64,000 nucleotides of DNA from Micromonospora sp. WMMD812. Lineage in GTDB: Bacteria > Actinomycetota > Actinomycetes > Mycobacteriales > Micromonosporaceae. The stretch is taken from NCBI RefSeq assembly GCF_027497215.1, contig NZ_CP114904.1, positions 868,001-932,000 on the forward strand, in the 5' to 3' direction. A program made the translations under genes and the position numbers. The notes below the pieces were generated by a model that worked only from the letters and a program-made list of their open reading frames with translations, was not told the DNA's origin and made no database searches. Positions 44,927 to 53,205 of this stretch are shown piece after piece (within the stretch, counting starts at the first letter, position 1; each line of letters opens with the position of its first letter).

Positions 44927-46783
44927 TCAGCTCCCAGCCACCTCGACGAGCACCGCGCCCGGCTGCGGCAGGTGCAGCTCCACCACCGCGGTCCCGCCGT
45001 CCGTGACGGTCTCCACCTTCTCCACCGTCAGCGAGTCGACGGCGCGCAGCGCGTCCCACTGTTCCCCGACCGGCCATTCGGCGACGCCGAGCTGGTCGGC
45101 GAGCGTGGTGATGTCGCCGTGCGCGCGGTCGAGCCGGGTGACCGTGACGGTCCGACCGGCGGCGCTGTCGACGGCGAGGCGGATCCGCCGGGCCAGCGCC
45201 GGGTCACCGTCCCGCTTGGACTGGTCGAGGGTGGCGGCCCAGACCAGGATCGCCAGGCTGCCGTCGGCCCGCCGGCTGGCCCAGGTCTGCACCAGGCCGT
45301 CGGCGCCGTCACCGGCGGCCCGGACCGGCAGCTCCGTCTCGCCGAGCTGGCTGAGCATCCGCAGCGCGTGGTAGCGGGGCTTGGCGATCCCTCCGACGGT
45401 GATCAGGCCGAAACCGCCGTGCAGCAGCCGCGGCGGGCGGCCCAGCTCCTCGAAGTGGTCGCTGGCCACCCAGTAGGAGAGGGCGTCGACCCGGCCGGCG
45501 GCCGAGCGCATGCCGGTGAGCAGGAAGGTGGCCGCGGAGGTGCCGTCGTTGACCGGGTGGAAATGGGTGGGGGTGACGCCCCACTCGGTCCACAGAATCC
45601 GGGCGTCCGGGAAGCCGAGCCGCGCCAGGGTGGGGCGCAGGTCCAGCGGCGGGCTGCCGTACGTGTGCGTGGAGACGAAGTCGACCGGCGCGCCGGAGCG
45701 GCGGGCGTGCAGGAGCAGCGCGTCGACCCATCCGGCGGCGGCGGACGACGGCCCGCCGACGGGGATGCGCGCGTCGACGTCCTTGACCGCCCGGGCGGTG
45801 ACGTCGTACAGCCGCATCCACTCGTCCCGGGTGCCCGACCAGAAGACCTCCAGGTTGGCCTCGTTCCACACCTCGAAGTCCCAGCCCAGCACCTCCTCGC
45901 CGTACCGGTCGAGCAGGTGCGCGACCAGGGCGCGGACCAGCTCCGCCCAGCGGTCCCAGTCCTTCGGCGGGGAGATGACGCCCCGGTACTGGAAGACCGT
46001 CCGCTCCGGATCGCTCGCGAGGTCGCGGGGCATGAACCCGATCTCGACGACCGGCCGGAGCCCGGTGGAGAGCAGCAGGTCGTAGACCCGGTCCACGCCG
46101 GTGAAGTCGATCACCGGCTCGCCGTTCACCTCGCGGTAGACGGCCAGGTCGTCGTGGAGGATCGAGTGGGCCCGGACGGTCTCGACGCCGACCTCGTCCC
46201 GGATCCGGCGCAGCGCGGCGAGCAGCTCGCCGCCGATCTCGCGGCCACCGGAGGTGTCCGTGCAGAGCAGTTGGGAGAGCCGTTCGCTGCCGATCATCGG
46301 CTGCCAGGGCCGGGCCAGCGGGGCGCCGTCGGCGGCCGCGTCGACGTGCAGCTCGACCGTGGGCGTGGCGTCGCCGGCGGGCAGCGAGGCGCAGCTCACC
46401 GGTGCGCCGAGCGGGCCGGTGACGGTGACCTCGGGTACGGCGGCCACCGCGTACGCGTACGGCTGGCCGGGCTCGCCGGTGGTGTCGACGTACCAGGTGT
46501 CGGGGACGGAGAGGACGTCGCCGCCGAGGTGGTCGACCGGCGTCAGCTCGCCCTCGGCGACGCCGTCACGCAGCGGCGCGCGGTGCACCAGGTAGCCCAC
46601 CGCGCCGGGCACCGGCGACCAGGAGAGACGGACGTGAGCGACCCCGGCGACCGCGGTCAGTCCGCCGGGCGGCGCGAGGACGGGTGTGCCGTCCGTCGTG
46701 CCGTCCTCGTCGCTGCGCAGCGCGATGCGCGCCTCCCAGTCGGATCGGGCGTCGGCCGGCTGGTGGTCGCTGGTGCTCGTCAC
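44927..46783 (-). CDS. GH39-type glycosidase (first copy)
   Basis: 618 residues. After a 35-residue polar N-terminus comes a fibronectin-III-like module (VAHVRLSWSPVPGAVGYLVHRAPL) and the barrel. FEVWNEANLEVFWSG carries Glu308 (acid/base) and ILWTEWGVTPTHFHPV carries Glu400 (nucleophile). VSTHTYGSPPLDLRPTLARLG and HFEELGRPPRLLHGGFGLITVGGIAKPRY are shared with its paralogue. It is probably a beta-xylosidase-like or related enzyme of the cytoplasm. AGGAGG lies 8 nt before the GTG at 46783. A LacI-type operator lies about 40 bp upstream, so the local regulator probably controls this operon. Confidence 0.88.
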   Translation of the reverse strand: MTSTSDHQPADARSDWEARIALRSDEDGTTDGTPVLAPPGGLTAVAGVAHVRLSWSPVPGAVGYLVHRAPLRDGVAEGELTPVDHLGGDVLSVPDTWYVDTTGEPGQPYAYAVAAVPEVTVTGPLGAPVSCASLPAGDATPTVELHVDAAADGAPLARPWQPMIGSERLSQLLCTDTSGGREIGGELLAALRRIRDEVGVETVRAHSILHDDLAVYREVNGEPVIDFTGVDRVYDLLLSTGLRPVVEIGFMPRDLASDPERTVFQYRGVISPPKDWDRWAELVRALVAHLLDRYGEEVLGWDFEVWNEANLEVFWSGTRDEWMRLYDVTARAVKDVDARIPVGGPSSAAAGWVDALLLHARRSGAPVDFVSTHTYGSPPLDLRPTLARLGFPDARILWTEWGVTPTHFHPVNDGTSAATFLLTGMRSAAGRVDALSYWVASDHFEELGRPPRLLHGGFGLITVGGIAKPRYHALRMLSQLGETELPVRAAGDGADGLVQTWASRRADGSLAILVWAATLDQSKRDGDPALARRIRLAVDSAAGRTVTVTRLDRAHGDITTLADQLGVAEWPVGEQWDALRAVDSLTVEKVETVTDGGTAVVELHLPQPGAVLVEVAGS

Positions 46784-46824
46784 CGGGGGCACCTCCTGGT
46801 GTTCGCGTGGTCCGGTCCGAGCAC

Positions 46825-46836
46825 TGTAACCGGTTT
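46825..46836. promoter_or_regulatory. Second copy of the LacI-family operator
   Basis: GTAACCGGTTTC shares the AACCGGTTTC core and following TGT with the operator at 34871-34882. It lies about 42 bp upstream of the GH39-GH39-GH13 operon. Being one half-site short of perfect symmetry it may bind more weakly, but the match strongly suggests control by the same regulator. Confidence 0.7.
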
Positions 46837-47075
46837 CTGTGCTCCTGGCGCCCCCGCGATCGGCACTTTTTCCCGCACCCTGATCCGGTTCGGTCCGCCC
46901 GCCCCACCACGCGTCGGCCACCCCGGCGCAACGCTGATCGCTTCCGGACGCTGCGGTCGGACGTCGCGTTTCTCCGCTCGGCCGATCCGCGGCCGGTGCC
47001 TCGCGGGGTCCGGCTCGCCCAGCGGCCCGGCACGCCCGACCTCAGGTGCGCCCTCGCTCGCAGGCGCGGCCGACC

Positions 47076-47171
47076 GTGGGCCGTCTTTCGCCGACGAACG
47101 CCGGCCGCCGGTGGGCCGTCTTTCGCCGACACGGCCGGCCGGTGGGCCGTCTGTCGCCGACGCGGCCGGCG
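47076..47171 (+). repeat. Three imperfect tandem repeats (31-35 bp)
   Basis: Copies begin at 47076, 47111 and 47142, each starting GTGGGCCGTCTTTCGCCGAC (third copy with one change) and ending in a CGGCCGGC-type run. The spacing (35, then 31 bp) is too irregular for CRISPR and no protein reads through. Confidence 0.85.
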
Positions 47172-47194
47172 CCCGCGCGACAACTCCGCGGGGC

Positions 47195-47254
47195 CTTTAG
47201 AGCTGAGTCGCCTGCGACATCGGGGATGAGTCGTTCACGACATCAGCTCTAAAG
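47195..47254. repeat. Nested inverted repeat with two internal hairpins
   Basis: Outer arms CTTTAGAGCTGA (47195-47206) and TCAGCTCTAAAG (47243-47254) are perfect. Inside lie two small hairpins, GTCGCCTGCGAC (47207-47218) and GTCGTTCACGAC (47230-47241), each followed by ATC. Together they can fold as a three-way junction. Function unknown; an insertion-element end, terminator or protein-binding array are options. Confidence 0.85.
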
Positions 47255-47345
47255 TCTCCAGACCGGCCTCCAACTCCTGCGCGTCGTGCCAGCTTGCCCT
47301 GGATCATCCACTTAACCTCGCCGGCCCGGCGCGTCCGCGTGCGGT

Positions 47346-48539
47346 TCAATCGGGCAGGCGCGGCATCTCCGGGTCGGTGTCCCGGCCGAGTAGCACCGCC
47401 CGGGTCAGCGCCTTCGCGCCGAACCGGTCGCGCACCGCATCGACGGCCGCGTCGAGGTCGGCGCCCGGGTCGCGGTCGAACGGGAGCGGCAACTGCACCG
47501 GGTTGTCGTCCAGGTTGGCCACCGCGACGCCGACCAGCGTGACGCCCCGCCGCTCGATCTCCGGCAGTGCCGCCCGCAGCAGGGCCCGGACGGCGTCGAG
47601 CACCGTCCGGGTGTCGTCGGTCGGCTTGACCAGCGTGTGCGACCGGGTGGCCCTGGTGTAGTCGGCGAAGCGCAGCCGGAGCATGATCGTCCGGCCGCTG
47701 CGGTCGGCCCCCCGCATCCGCCGGGTCACCCGGTCGACCAGCCCGGCGAGGATGGCGTCGAGGTCGGCGGGCGTGTGCGGGCCGAGGCCGAGCGCGTGCT
47801 GCGCCCCCATCGAACCGCGCCGGCGACCCACCTGCACCGGCCGCGGGTCGCGGTTGTGGGCCAGCGCGTGCAGGTGCCGCCCGGCGCCCTTGCCGAGCAG
47901 CGACACCAGGGCCGCCTCGCCGAGCCGGGCCACCTCGCCGACGGTGCGGATCCGCCGCTCGCGCAGCTTCGCCGCGGTGACCGGACCGACCCCCCACAGC
48001 CGCTCGACCGGCAACGGGTGCAGGAATGCCAGTTCGCCGTCGGGCGACACCACCAGCAGGCCGTCCGGCTTGGCCACGCCGCTGGCCACCTTGGCGAGGA
48101 ACTTCGTGCGGGCGACGCCGACCGTGATGGGCAGGCCGACCCGCTCGCGGACCTCGCGGCGGAGCCGCGCCGCGATGTCGGCCGGCGGCCCGACCAGCCG
48201 ACGCAGGCCGGACACGTCGAGGAACGCCTCGTCGACGGAGAGCCCCTCGACCACCGGCGTGGTCTGCCGGAAAATCTCGAACACGGCCCGGCTGGCCGCC
48301 GTGTACGCCGACATCCGGGGCGACACCACGATCGCGTCCGGGCAGAGCCGGCGCGCCTGACGGCCGCCCATCGCACTGCGGACACCGCGCGCCTTCGCCT
48401 CGTAGCTGGCGGCGAGCACCACCCCGCCGCCGACGATCACCGGGCGGCCGCGCAGCCGCGGGTCGTCCCGCTGCTCGACCGACGCGTAGAACGCGTCCAG
48501 GTCGGCGTGCAGGATGCTGGCCCCGGTCGACACGAACAT
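47346..48539 (-). CDS. dinB: DNA polymerase IV (Y-family, DinB)
   Basis: 397 residues. The catalytic N-terminus HADLDAFYASVEQRDDP holds the first metal Asp. SYEAKARGVRSAMGG and GLSVDEAFLDVSGL (second Asp-Glu pair) follow, with a helix-hairpin-helix-like WGVGPVTAAKLRERRI and a little-finger domain. It performs error-prone translesion synthesis. A perfect SOS box covers the ATG, so LexA control is very likely and transcription starts close to the coding region. A GTG six bases downstream (48531-48533) could be the real start of a leaderless message. I see no obvious beta-clamp motif at the C-terminus (DPEMPRLPD). Confidence 0.95.
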   Translation of the reverse strand: MFVSTGASILHADLDAFYASVEQRDDPRLRGRPVIVGGGVVLAASYEAKARGVRSAMGGRQARRLCPDAIVVSPRMSAYTAASRAVFEIFRQTTPVVEGLSVDEAFLDVSGLRRLVGPPADIAARLRREVRERVGLPITVGVARTKFLAKVASGVAKPDGLLVVSPDGELAFLHPLPVERLWGVGPVTAAKLRERRIRTVGEVARLGEAALVSLLGKGAGRHLHALAHNRDPRPVQVGRRRGSMGAQHALGLGPHTPADLDAILAGLVDRVTRRMRGADRSGRTIMLRLRFADYTRATRSHTLVKPTDDTRTVLDAVRALLRAALPEIERRGVTLVGVAVANLDDNPVQLPLPFDRDPGADLDAAVDAVRDRFGAKALTRAVLLGRDTDPEMPRLPD

Positions 48540-48546
48540 ATGTTCG
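48533..48546. promoter_or_regulatory. LexA (SOS) box overlapping the dinB start
   Basis: CGAACATATGTTCG is a perfect 14-bp palindrome matching the actinobacterial LexA consensus (CGAAC-N4-GTTCG). It spans the dinB ATG (48537-48539). This position would block transcription directly and implies a very short or absent leader. Confidence 0.85.
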
Positions 48547-48638
48547 CATGGCCGACGGCGATTGCGGCACTGACCTGCCGGAACATGCCGCGCCGAGGCG
48601 TGGCCGTAGGGCCGGGGGCGGTGGACGTCCGGCGACGG

Positions 48639-49019
48639 TCAGGCGACCCGCGGCGCCGGCACGATCGGCAGTTGGCGGCGGTGCGCGGGCGCCGCGGTCC
48701 CGCCGTCCTCCTCGGCCGTCCGCGCCGCCGGGACCGTGCCCCGGCGGACCACGGTCGCCCGGGGATCGGTCCGATCCGGTGGCGTGGAACCGGGCGGCGA
48801 CCCGGCCGTGCGGCCGCCGGCGACCTGGGTGAGCAGCGACAGCAGTCGGGGTACGTCGCCGCTGGCCATCCGGAACGATCCCCGGCACACCGGGCCGCTC
48901 CACAGGGACAGCACCACGGCGTCCCGGTCGGGGTGGAAGCTGACCCGCATCGTCCGGTCCTCGCCCCGCGTGTCGGCGAACAGGTCACCGAAGGTGGGTA
49001 TCGGCAGCACCTCTCCCAT
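48639..49019 (-). CDS. Hypothetical protein upstream of dinB
   Basis: 126 residues. The first 70 (GEVLPIPTFGDLFADTRGEDRTMRVSFHPDRDAVVLSLWSGPVCRGSFRMASGDVPRLLSLLTQVAGG) look like one small alpha/beta domain with alternating strands. The remaining tail is Pro/Arg/Ala-rich and probably disordered. There is no membrane segment or known catalytic motif. The ATG lies 7 nt after CATTCT, a possible leaderless arrangement. It ends about 100 bp before the dinB SOS box on the same strand. A role in DNA repair is only suggested by position. Confidence 0.6.
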   Translation of the reverse strand: MGEVLPIPTFGDLFADTRGEDRTMRVSFHPDRDAVVLSLWSGPVCRGSFRMASGDVPRLLSLLTQVAGGRTAGSPPGSTPPDRTDPRATVVRRGTVPAARTAEEDGGTAAPAHRRQLPIVPAPRVA

Positions 49020-49059
49020 GACAACCAGAATGCAACAGTCCGGTCACCGTCGGGAAGGG

Positions 49060-49587
49060 TCAGAGCGCGCGGAACGGCTTCGCGTACGTGAACTCGCCCC
49101 GGATCGCCGGGTCCCACGCGGCGAGCGGGCGGGCCAGGAAGTACCGCGGCCCCCACGCGGCCACCGGCGGGGTGACGCCGAGGTCGACGGCGGGCCGGAA
49201 CCCGAAGCGCGGGTAGTAGTCGGGGTGGCCGAGCAGCACCACCAGCGGCTCGTCGCGGGCGTCCGCGGCGCCGAGCGCGGCGTGCATCAACGCCGAGCCC
49301 ACGCCACGGCGCTGCCACCCCGGCAGTACGCCGAGCGGACCGAGCCCCAGCGCGACCGGCTCGCCGGCCACCCACCCGCGGGTGCACACCACGTGCCCTA
49401 CGACCTGCCCGCCGGCGTCGGTCGCCACCAGCGACAGGGCGGGCAGCCAGGCGTCATCGGCGCGTAGCGCGTCGACCAGGGAAGCCTCCACGGGAACGGT
49501 GTCCGGCGCGTCGGGCTTGGCGAAGGCGGCGGTGTGCACCGCGCGGACGGCGTCCACGTCGGCGGGGGTCTCACGTCTGATCAGCAC
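49060..49587 (-). CDS. GNAT-family N-acetyltransferase
   Basis: 175 residues. [20 protein letters not shown] is a typical GNAT start. [54 protein letters not shown] contains the acetyl-CoA loop QRRGVGSAL and the YYPRFGF signature of the YhbS-like subgroup. The acceptor is unknown. No Shine-Dalgarno sequence is seen; TACGGT ends 6 nt before the GTG start, so the message is probably leaderless. It follows a glutamate-synthase-like gene but is likely transcribed from its own promoter. Confidence 0.87.
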   Translation of the reverse strand: MLIRRETPADVDAVRAVHTAAFAKPDAPDTVPVEASLVDALRADDAWLPALSLVATDAGGQVVGHVVCTRGWVAGEPVALGLGPLGVLPGWQRRGVGSALMHAALGAADARDEPLVVLLGHPDYYPRFGFRPAVDLGVTPPVAAWGPRYFLARPLAAWDPAIRGEFTYAKPFRAL

Positions 49588-49654
49588 CGGCCCACCGTAG
49601 GGGAGGCGGGCCTCCGCGGCCGCCGATTATCGACCGGCGACGGCGGACGGCCGA

Positions 49655-51229
49655 TCAGCTCGCCGCGGTCGGCGACGGCGGGGCGCTGCCACCCTGGGGC
49701 GCCTCGCCGATCATCAGGCGGACGATCTCCGCGCGGTCCGCGGCCGACGGGAGCCCCCACTCCGGGTGGTAGCCGTACACCGCGTGCAGCGGGGTGGAGC
49801 CGGTACGGCCGTCGAGGACCTCCACGGCGCCGGTGTCGATCAGGCCGGGGTGCTCGACCCCGCACGCCTCGGCCACCTTCATGAGGTCGCGGCGCAGCGT
49901 CTGCACGTAGTTGGCCGCCCGCACCGACTTCAGCGCCGGGTCCAGGCCCCGGGCGAGCCAGGCGTTCTGGGTGGCGACGCCGGTCGGGCAGGTGTCGGTG
50001 TGACACTTCTGCGCCTGGATGCAGCCGATCGCCAGCATCGCCTCCCGACCCACGTTGACCAGGTCGCAGCCCAGCGCGAACGCCACCACGGCGTTGTCGG
50101 GCAGGCCGAGCTTGCCCGAGCCGACGAAGACCACCTGCTCGTGCAGACCCTGCTCGGCGAACACCTTGTACACGCGGGAGAAGCCCTGCTGGAAGGGGAG
50201 CGAGACCGAGTCGGTGAAGATCAGCGGGGCGGCGCCGGTGCCGCCCTCGCCGCCGTCCACCGTCACGAAGTCGACGCCGCGCCCGGTGTTCCGCATCAAC
50301 TCGGTCAGCTCCCGCCAGAAGCCGAGGTCGCCGACCGCCGACTTGATGCCGACCGGCAACCCGGTCTCTGCGGCGAGCAGCTCCACCCAGTCCAGCAGGC
50401 TGTCGCAGTCGGAGAACTCCGCGTGCCGGGACGGGCTCACGCAGTCGCGCCCCTCCGGGACGCCGCGGGTCGCGGCGATCTCCGCGGAGACCTTCGCTCC
50501 GGGCAGCAGGCCGCCCAGGCTCGGTTTGGCGCCCTGGCTCAGCTTGATCTCCAGCGCGCGCACCGGCGCGCCGGCCACCAGCTCCTTCAGCCTGGCCAGA
50601 CTGAACCGGCCCCGATCGTCCCGGCAGCCGAAGTACGCGGTGCCGATCTGGAACACCAGCTCACCGCCGTTGCGGTGGTACGGGGACAGCCCGCCCTCGC
50701 CGGTGTTCTGCAGGCAGCCGGCGAGGGCGGCGCCGCGGTTCAACGCCGTGACCGCGTTGCCGGAGAGCGAGCCAAAGCTCATCCCGGAGATGTTGACCAC
50801 CGACTGCGGGCGGAAGGCGCCGGCCCGGCCACGGGCGGCGCCCAGCACCTTGGCGCAGGGCAGCCGCACCTCCTGACCCGCGCCGGGGGTCGACGGCGGG
50901 ACGGCCCGGCCGAAGGTGCGGTGCTTGATGATCGGGTAGCCGGGGGTGTACTCGATGTCGTTGTCCGTGCCGAAGCCGAAGTAGTTGTTCTGCCGCTTCG
51001 CCGACGCGTACACCCACCGGCGCTGGTCCCGGGTGAACGGCCGCTCCTCGTTGTTGCCGGCCACGATGTACTGCCGCAGTTCGGGCCCGATCGCCTCCAG
51101 CAGATACCGGGCCCGGCCGAGGACCGGGAAGTTGCGCAGCAGCGCGTGGTCGCGCTGGATCAGGTCCCGCGCGGCGAGCGCCGCGAGCGCGGCCACGGCC
51201 GCGGGTACGGCTCGACGTGCCCATGTCAT
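49655..51229 (-). CDS. FMN-binding glutamate-synthase-family protein
   Basis: 524 residues. After one N-terminal helix (RRAVPAAVAALAALAARDLI), which may anchor it to the membrane, the body matches the FMN/(Fe-S) synthase domain of glutamate synthase. Visible motifs are NISGMSFGSLSGNAVTALNRGAALAGCLQNTGEGGLSPYH, IKLSQGAKPSLGGLLPGAKVSAEIA, DFVTVDGGEGGTGAAPLIFTDSV and CNTDTCPTGVATQ-like CHTDTCPTGVATQNAWLARGLDP. It lacks the glutaminase domain, as usual for this stand-alone family, whose substrate is not established. GGAAAG lies upstream of the ATG at 51229. Confidence 0.9.
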   Translation of the reverse strand: MTWARRAVPAAVAALAALAARDLIQRDHALLRNFPVLGRARYLLEAIGPELRQYIVAGNNEERPFTRDQRRWVYASAKRQNNYFGFGTDNDIEYTPGYPIIKHRTFGRAVPPSTPGAGQEVRLPCAKVLGAARGRAGAFRPQSVVNISGMSFGSLSGNAVTALNRGAALAGCLQNTGEGGLSPYHRNGGELVFQIGTAYFGCRDDRGRFSLARLKELVAGAPVRALEIKLSQGAKPSLGGLLPGAKVSAEIAATRGVPEGRDCVSPSRHAEFSDCDSLLDWVELLAAETGLPVGIKSAVGDLGFWRELTELMRNTGRGVDFVTVDGGEGGTGAAPLIFTDSVSLPFQQGFSRVYKVFAEQGLHEQVVFVGSGKLGLPDNAVVAFALGCDLVNVGREAMLAIGCIQAQKCHTDTCPTGVATQNAWLARGLDPALKSVRAANYVQTLRRDLMKVAEACGVEHPGLIDTGAVEVLDGRTGSTPLHAVYGYHPEWGLPSAADRAEIVRLMIGEAPQGGSAPPSPTAAS

Positions 51230-51369
51230 GCCCGCACTCTTTCCGCGATCGCCCTGGGGCAAACGGGGCGTGGGGGCCTGCCGTACGCCGACGTGCTCGT
51301 GGAAGCCCCGGGCCGGCCCGGACGGGCGGGCCCGGGGCGGGGAGCCGAGCGGGTAGCGACGGGGGCGGA

Positions 51370-51783
51370 TCAGCCCTGCGGCGGGGTGATGTCCACCATC
51401 CACGGGACGCCGAACCGGTCGGTGCACATGCCGAACTCGTCGCCCCACATCTGCTTCTCCAGCGGCATGGTCACCACGCCGCCCTCGCTGAGCTGCTCCC
51501 AGTAGCGGCGCAGCTCGTCGGCGTCGTCGCCACTGAGGCTGATGGTCATGGTGCTGCCCGGGCTGTGCTCCATGCCCGGGGGAGTGTCCGACGCCATCAG
51601 CGTGAAGCCGCTGTCGGTCTCCAACTGGGCGTGCATGATCTGCTCGGCCAGGCCCGGCTCCTGGTTGCCGAACTCGCCGAACGTGTTCACCCGCAGCGAG
51701 CCACCGAAGACCCGGTGGTAGAACTCCATCGCCTCCCGGGCGTTGCCGGTGAAGCTGAGGTATGGGTTGAGTCGAGAAGCCAC
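51370..51783 (-). CDS. VOC-family protein (PhnB-like)
   Basis: 137 residues. SRLNPYLSFTGNAREAMEFYHRVFGGSLRVNTFGEFG and FTLMASDTPPGMEHSPGSTMTISLSGDDADELRRYWEQLSEGGVVTMPLEKQMWGDEFGMCTDRFGVPWMVDI are the signature of PhnB-like 3-demethylubiquinone-methyltransferase-fold proteins. AAGGAGG lies 5 nt before the GTG at 51783, which fixes the start. It is usually a small cytoplasmic metal- or ligand-binding protein of unknown substrate. Confidence 0.9.
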   Translation of the reverse strand: MASRLNPYLSFTGNAREAMEFYHRVFGGSLRVNTFGEFGNQEPGLAEQIMHAQLETDSGFTLMASDTPPGMEHSPGSTMTISLSGDDADELRRYWEQLSEGGVVTMPLEKQMWGDEFGMCTDRFGVPWMVDITPPQG

Positions 51784-51910
51784 AGCACCCTCCTTGGTCG
51801 TGACCTGCGAATCGTCGCAGACCAGGAGGCGCTGGACAACGAACGGCGAGCGTGTTTCGGCGGGGGAGCGGCCGGGCGTCGGCCGTCCCCCGCCGTTCAC
51901 CCGCTCCGGG

Positions 51911-53044
51911 TCAGCGGTGCCGGAACGACTGCCGGACCACGCCGCCGACGATGGCGCACCAGGTGCTGGTCGTCAGCTTCCCGTTGCGCGGCAGGCCGTG
52001 CAGCGCCTGGAGGTCCTTGACGGCCTTCCTGGTGACGTAGTCGTACTCGCCGGTGACGGTCACCTCGGCGTAGCCCTTGATGTTGAGAATGAACTGCACC
52101 GCGCTGACCGGCAGCCCGGTGGCGTGCCCGTCCAGCTCCGGCACCAGGGTCTCCCAGGTCTGGGGCGTGAGCGTCGCGTCGACGTCCACCGGGATGCCGT
52201 TGCGGTACTGCCAGTCCTGCACGGCGGCCACCGTCGCCGCGTCGAAGACGCTGTTGACCGGCACGGTGTAGCCCCGGTGGGCGAGCAGGTACTGCACGAC
52301 CTGCACGGCCGGGGAGCTGACGAACCGCCACAGGTCCGGCCAGCGGCGGGCCGGCACGTCGGACAGGTCGGTGTCGAGGGCCGCGAACACCCGGCGGCGC
52401 AGCTCGGGGAACTGCCGGTAGAACGCGGCGCCCGGGCACTGCGTGTTGCGGAAGTCCCAGTGCCCGAAGATGTCGTGCGCGTGCAGCCCGTACTGGCGGC
52501 AGACCGCGACGCAGAGCTTGACCAGCGAGGTCAGCAGCGCCTTCGGGGGTGTCTCGGTGACGTACGTGCCCTCGTTCTCGATCCCGATGGCCCGCCCGTT
52601 CTCGCCGGGGCAGTGCGCCGAGATCATCTGCCGGTCGCCAGCCTGGAGCCGCTCCAGGCTGCCTCGTCGGCCCTCGAGCACGTAGCCGCCGCGGCTGACG
52701 GTGAAGTGCTGCCCGGTGTCGGACCAGCCGTTGCCGTCCATGTGCAGGTTCTGGCAGTCGCGCGCCAGCTTGACGGCCTGCGCCTCGGAGTAGTCGGTGA
52801 CGTTCGGGAACGCCATGTGGTGCACGATGATCTTGTTGGTCGCGATGGCGCTGACCGACAGCGGGTCGGCCGGCGGGCGCGCGCCCCACTCGTCGCAGCT
52901 GATGATCCAGTCCAGGTCCGCCCCCGGGTCCGCCTGGGCGGTGGCCGGGAACGCGAGCTCGCTCCCGACGACGGCGACCGTGGCGGCGCCGAGGCCGGCC
53001 CGCAGCAGGGTGCGGCGGTCCAGTTCGGAATGGTCCACGTGCAT
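51911..53044 (-). CDS. Tat-exported N-acetylmuramoyl-L-alanine amidase with two peptidoglycan-binding modules
   Basis: 377 residues. A twin-arginine signal (DRRTLLRAGLGAATVAVVG) and ATAQA cleavage region are followed by a PGRP/amidase_2 domain at about 45-210. Zn-ligand contexts are IIVHHMAFP, GHWDFRNTQCPG and the substrate-site YVTETP region. Two peptidoglycan-binding domains follow: SSPAVQVVQYLLAHRGYTVPVNSVFDAATVAAVQDWQ and LPVSAVQFILNIKGY...KAVKDLQALHGLP. It cleaves the bond between muramic acid and L-Ala outside the membrane. AGGAG lies 7 nt before the ATG at 53044. Confidence 0.93.
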   Translation of the reverse strand: MHVDHSELDRRTLLRAGLGAATVAVVGSELAFPATAQADPGADLDWIISCDEWGARPPADPLSVSAIATNKIIVHHMAFPNVTDYSEAQAVKLARDCQNLHMDGNGWSDTGQHFTVSRGGYVLEGRRGSLERLQAGDRQMISAHCPGENGRAIGIENEGTYVTETPPKALLTSLVKLCVAVCRQYGLHAHDIFGHWDFRNTQCPGAAFYRQFPELRRRVFAALDTDLSDVPARRWPDLWRFVSSPAVQVVQYLLAHRGYTVPVNSVFDAATVAAVQDWQYRNGIPVDVDATLTPQTWETLVPELDGHATGLPVSAVQFILNIKGYAEVTVTGEYDYVTRKAVKDLQALHGLPRNGKLTTSTWCAIVGGVVRQSFRHR

Positions 53045-53205
53045 GACATCTCCTCTGCGGCCAGGACGGCAGGGGGTGTGAAAAGTAGCTCCAGAGGCCG
53101 CGCGTGATGTGGAGGATATTGCCAGTCCTCGGTGTCGCGCTAGAGGTCGGACGTCGATCCCTGCCATGTGGATCGCGGCGACCGGTCCGACGCGTCGGCC
53201 TCCGG

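Larger units (their letters stand above)
46837..47345. other. Gene-free stretch between the glycosidase operon and dinB
   Basis: About 500 bp without a credible gene. It contains a run of T (near 46866), three imperfect tandem repeats (47076-47171) and a nested inverted repeat (47195-47254), each listed separately. The tandem copies and cloverleaf-like element look like remnants of something mobile or regulatory, but no transposase sequence is visible. Confidence 0.6.

Noticed and set aside
47076..47171. CRISPR array
   Set aside because: Only three copies, unequal spacing (35 and 31 bp), no real spacers and no cas genes.
47195..47254. tRNA-like cloverleaf
   Set aside because: No acceptor stem with discriminator, no anticodon loop of 7 nt and no T-loop GGTTCGA; arms are too short and the order differs.
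48548..48832. Plus-strand frame starting MADGDCGTDL downstream of the SOS box
   Set aside because: Lies antisense to the 126-residue gene, ends in R/P/G repeats and has no ribosome-binding site. The SOS box serves dinB.
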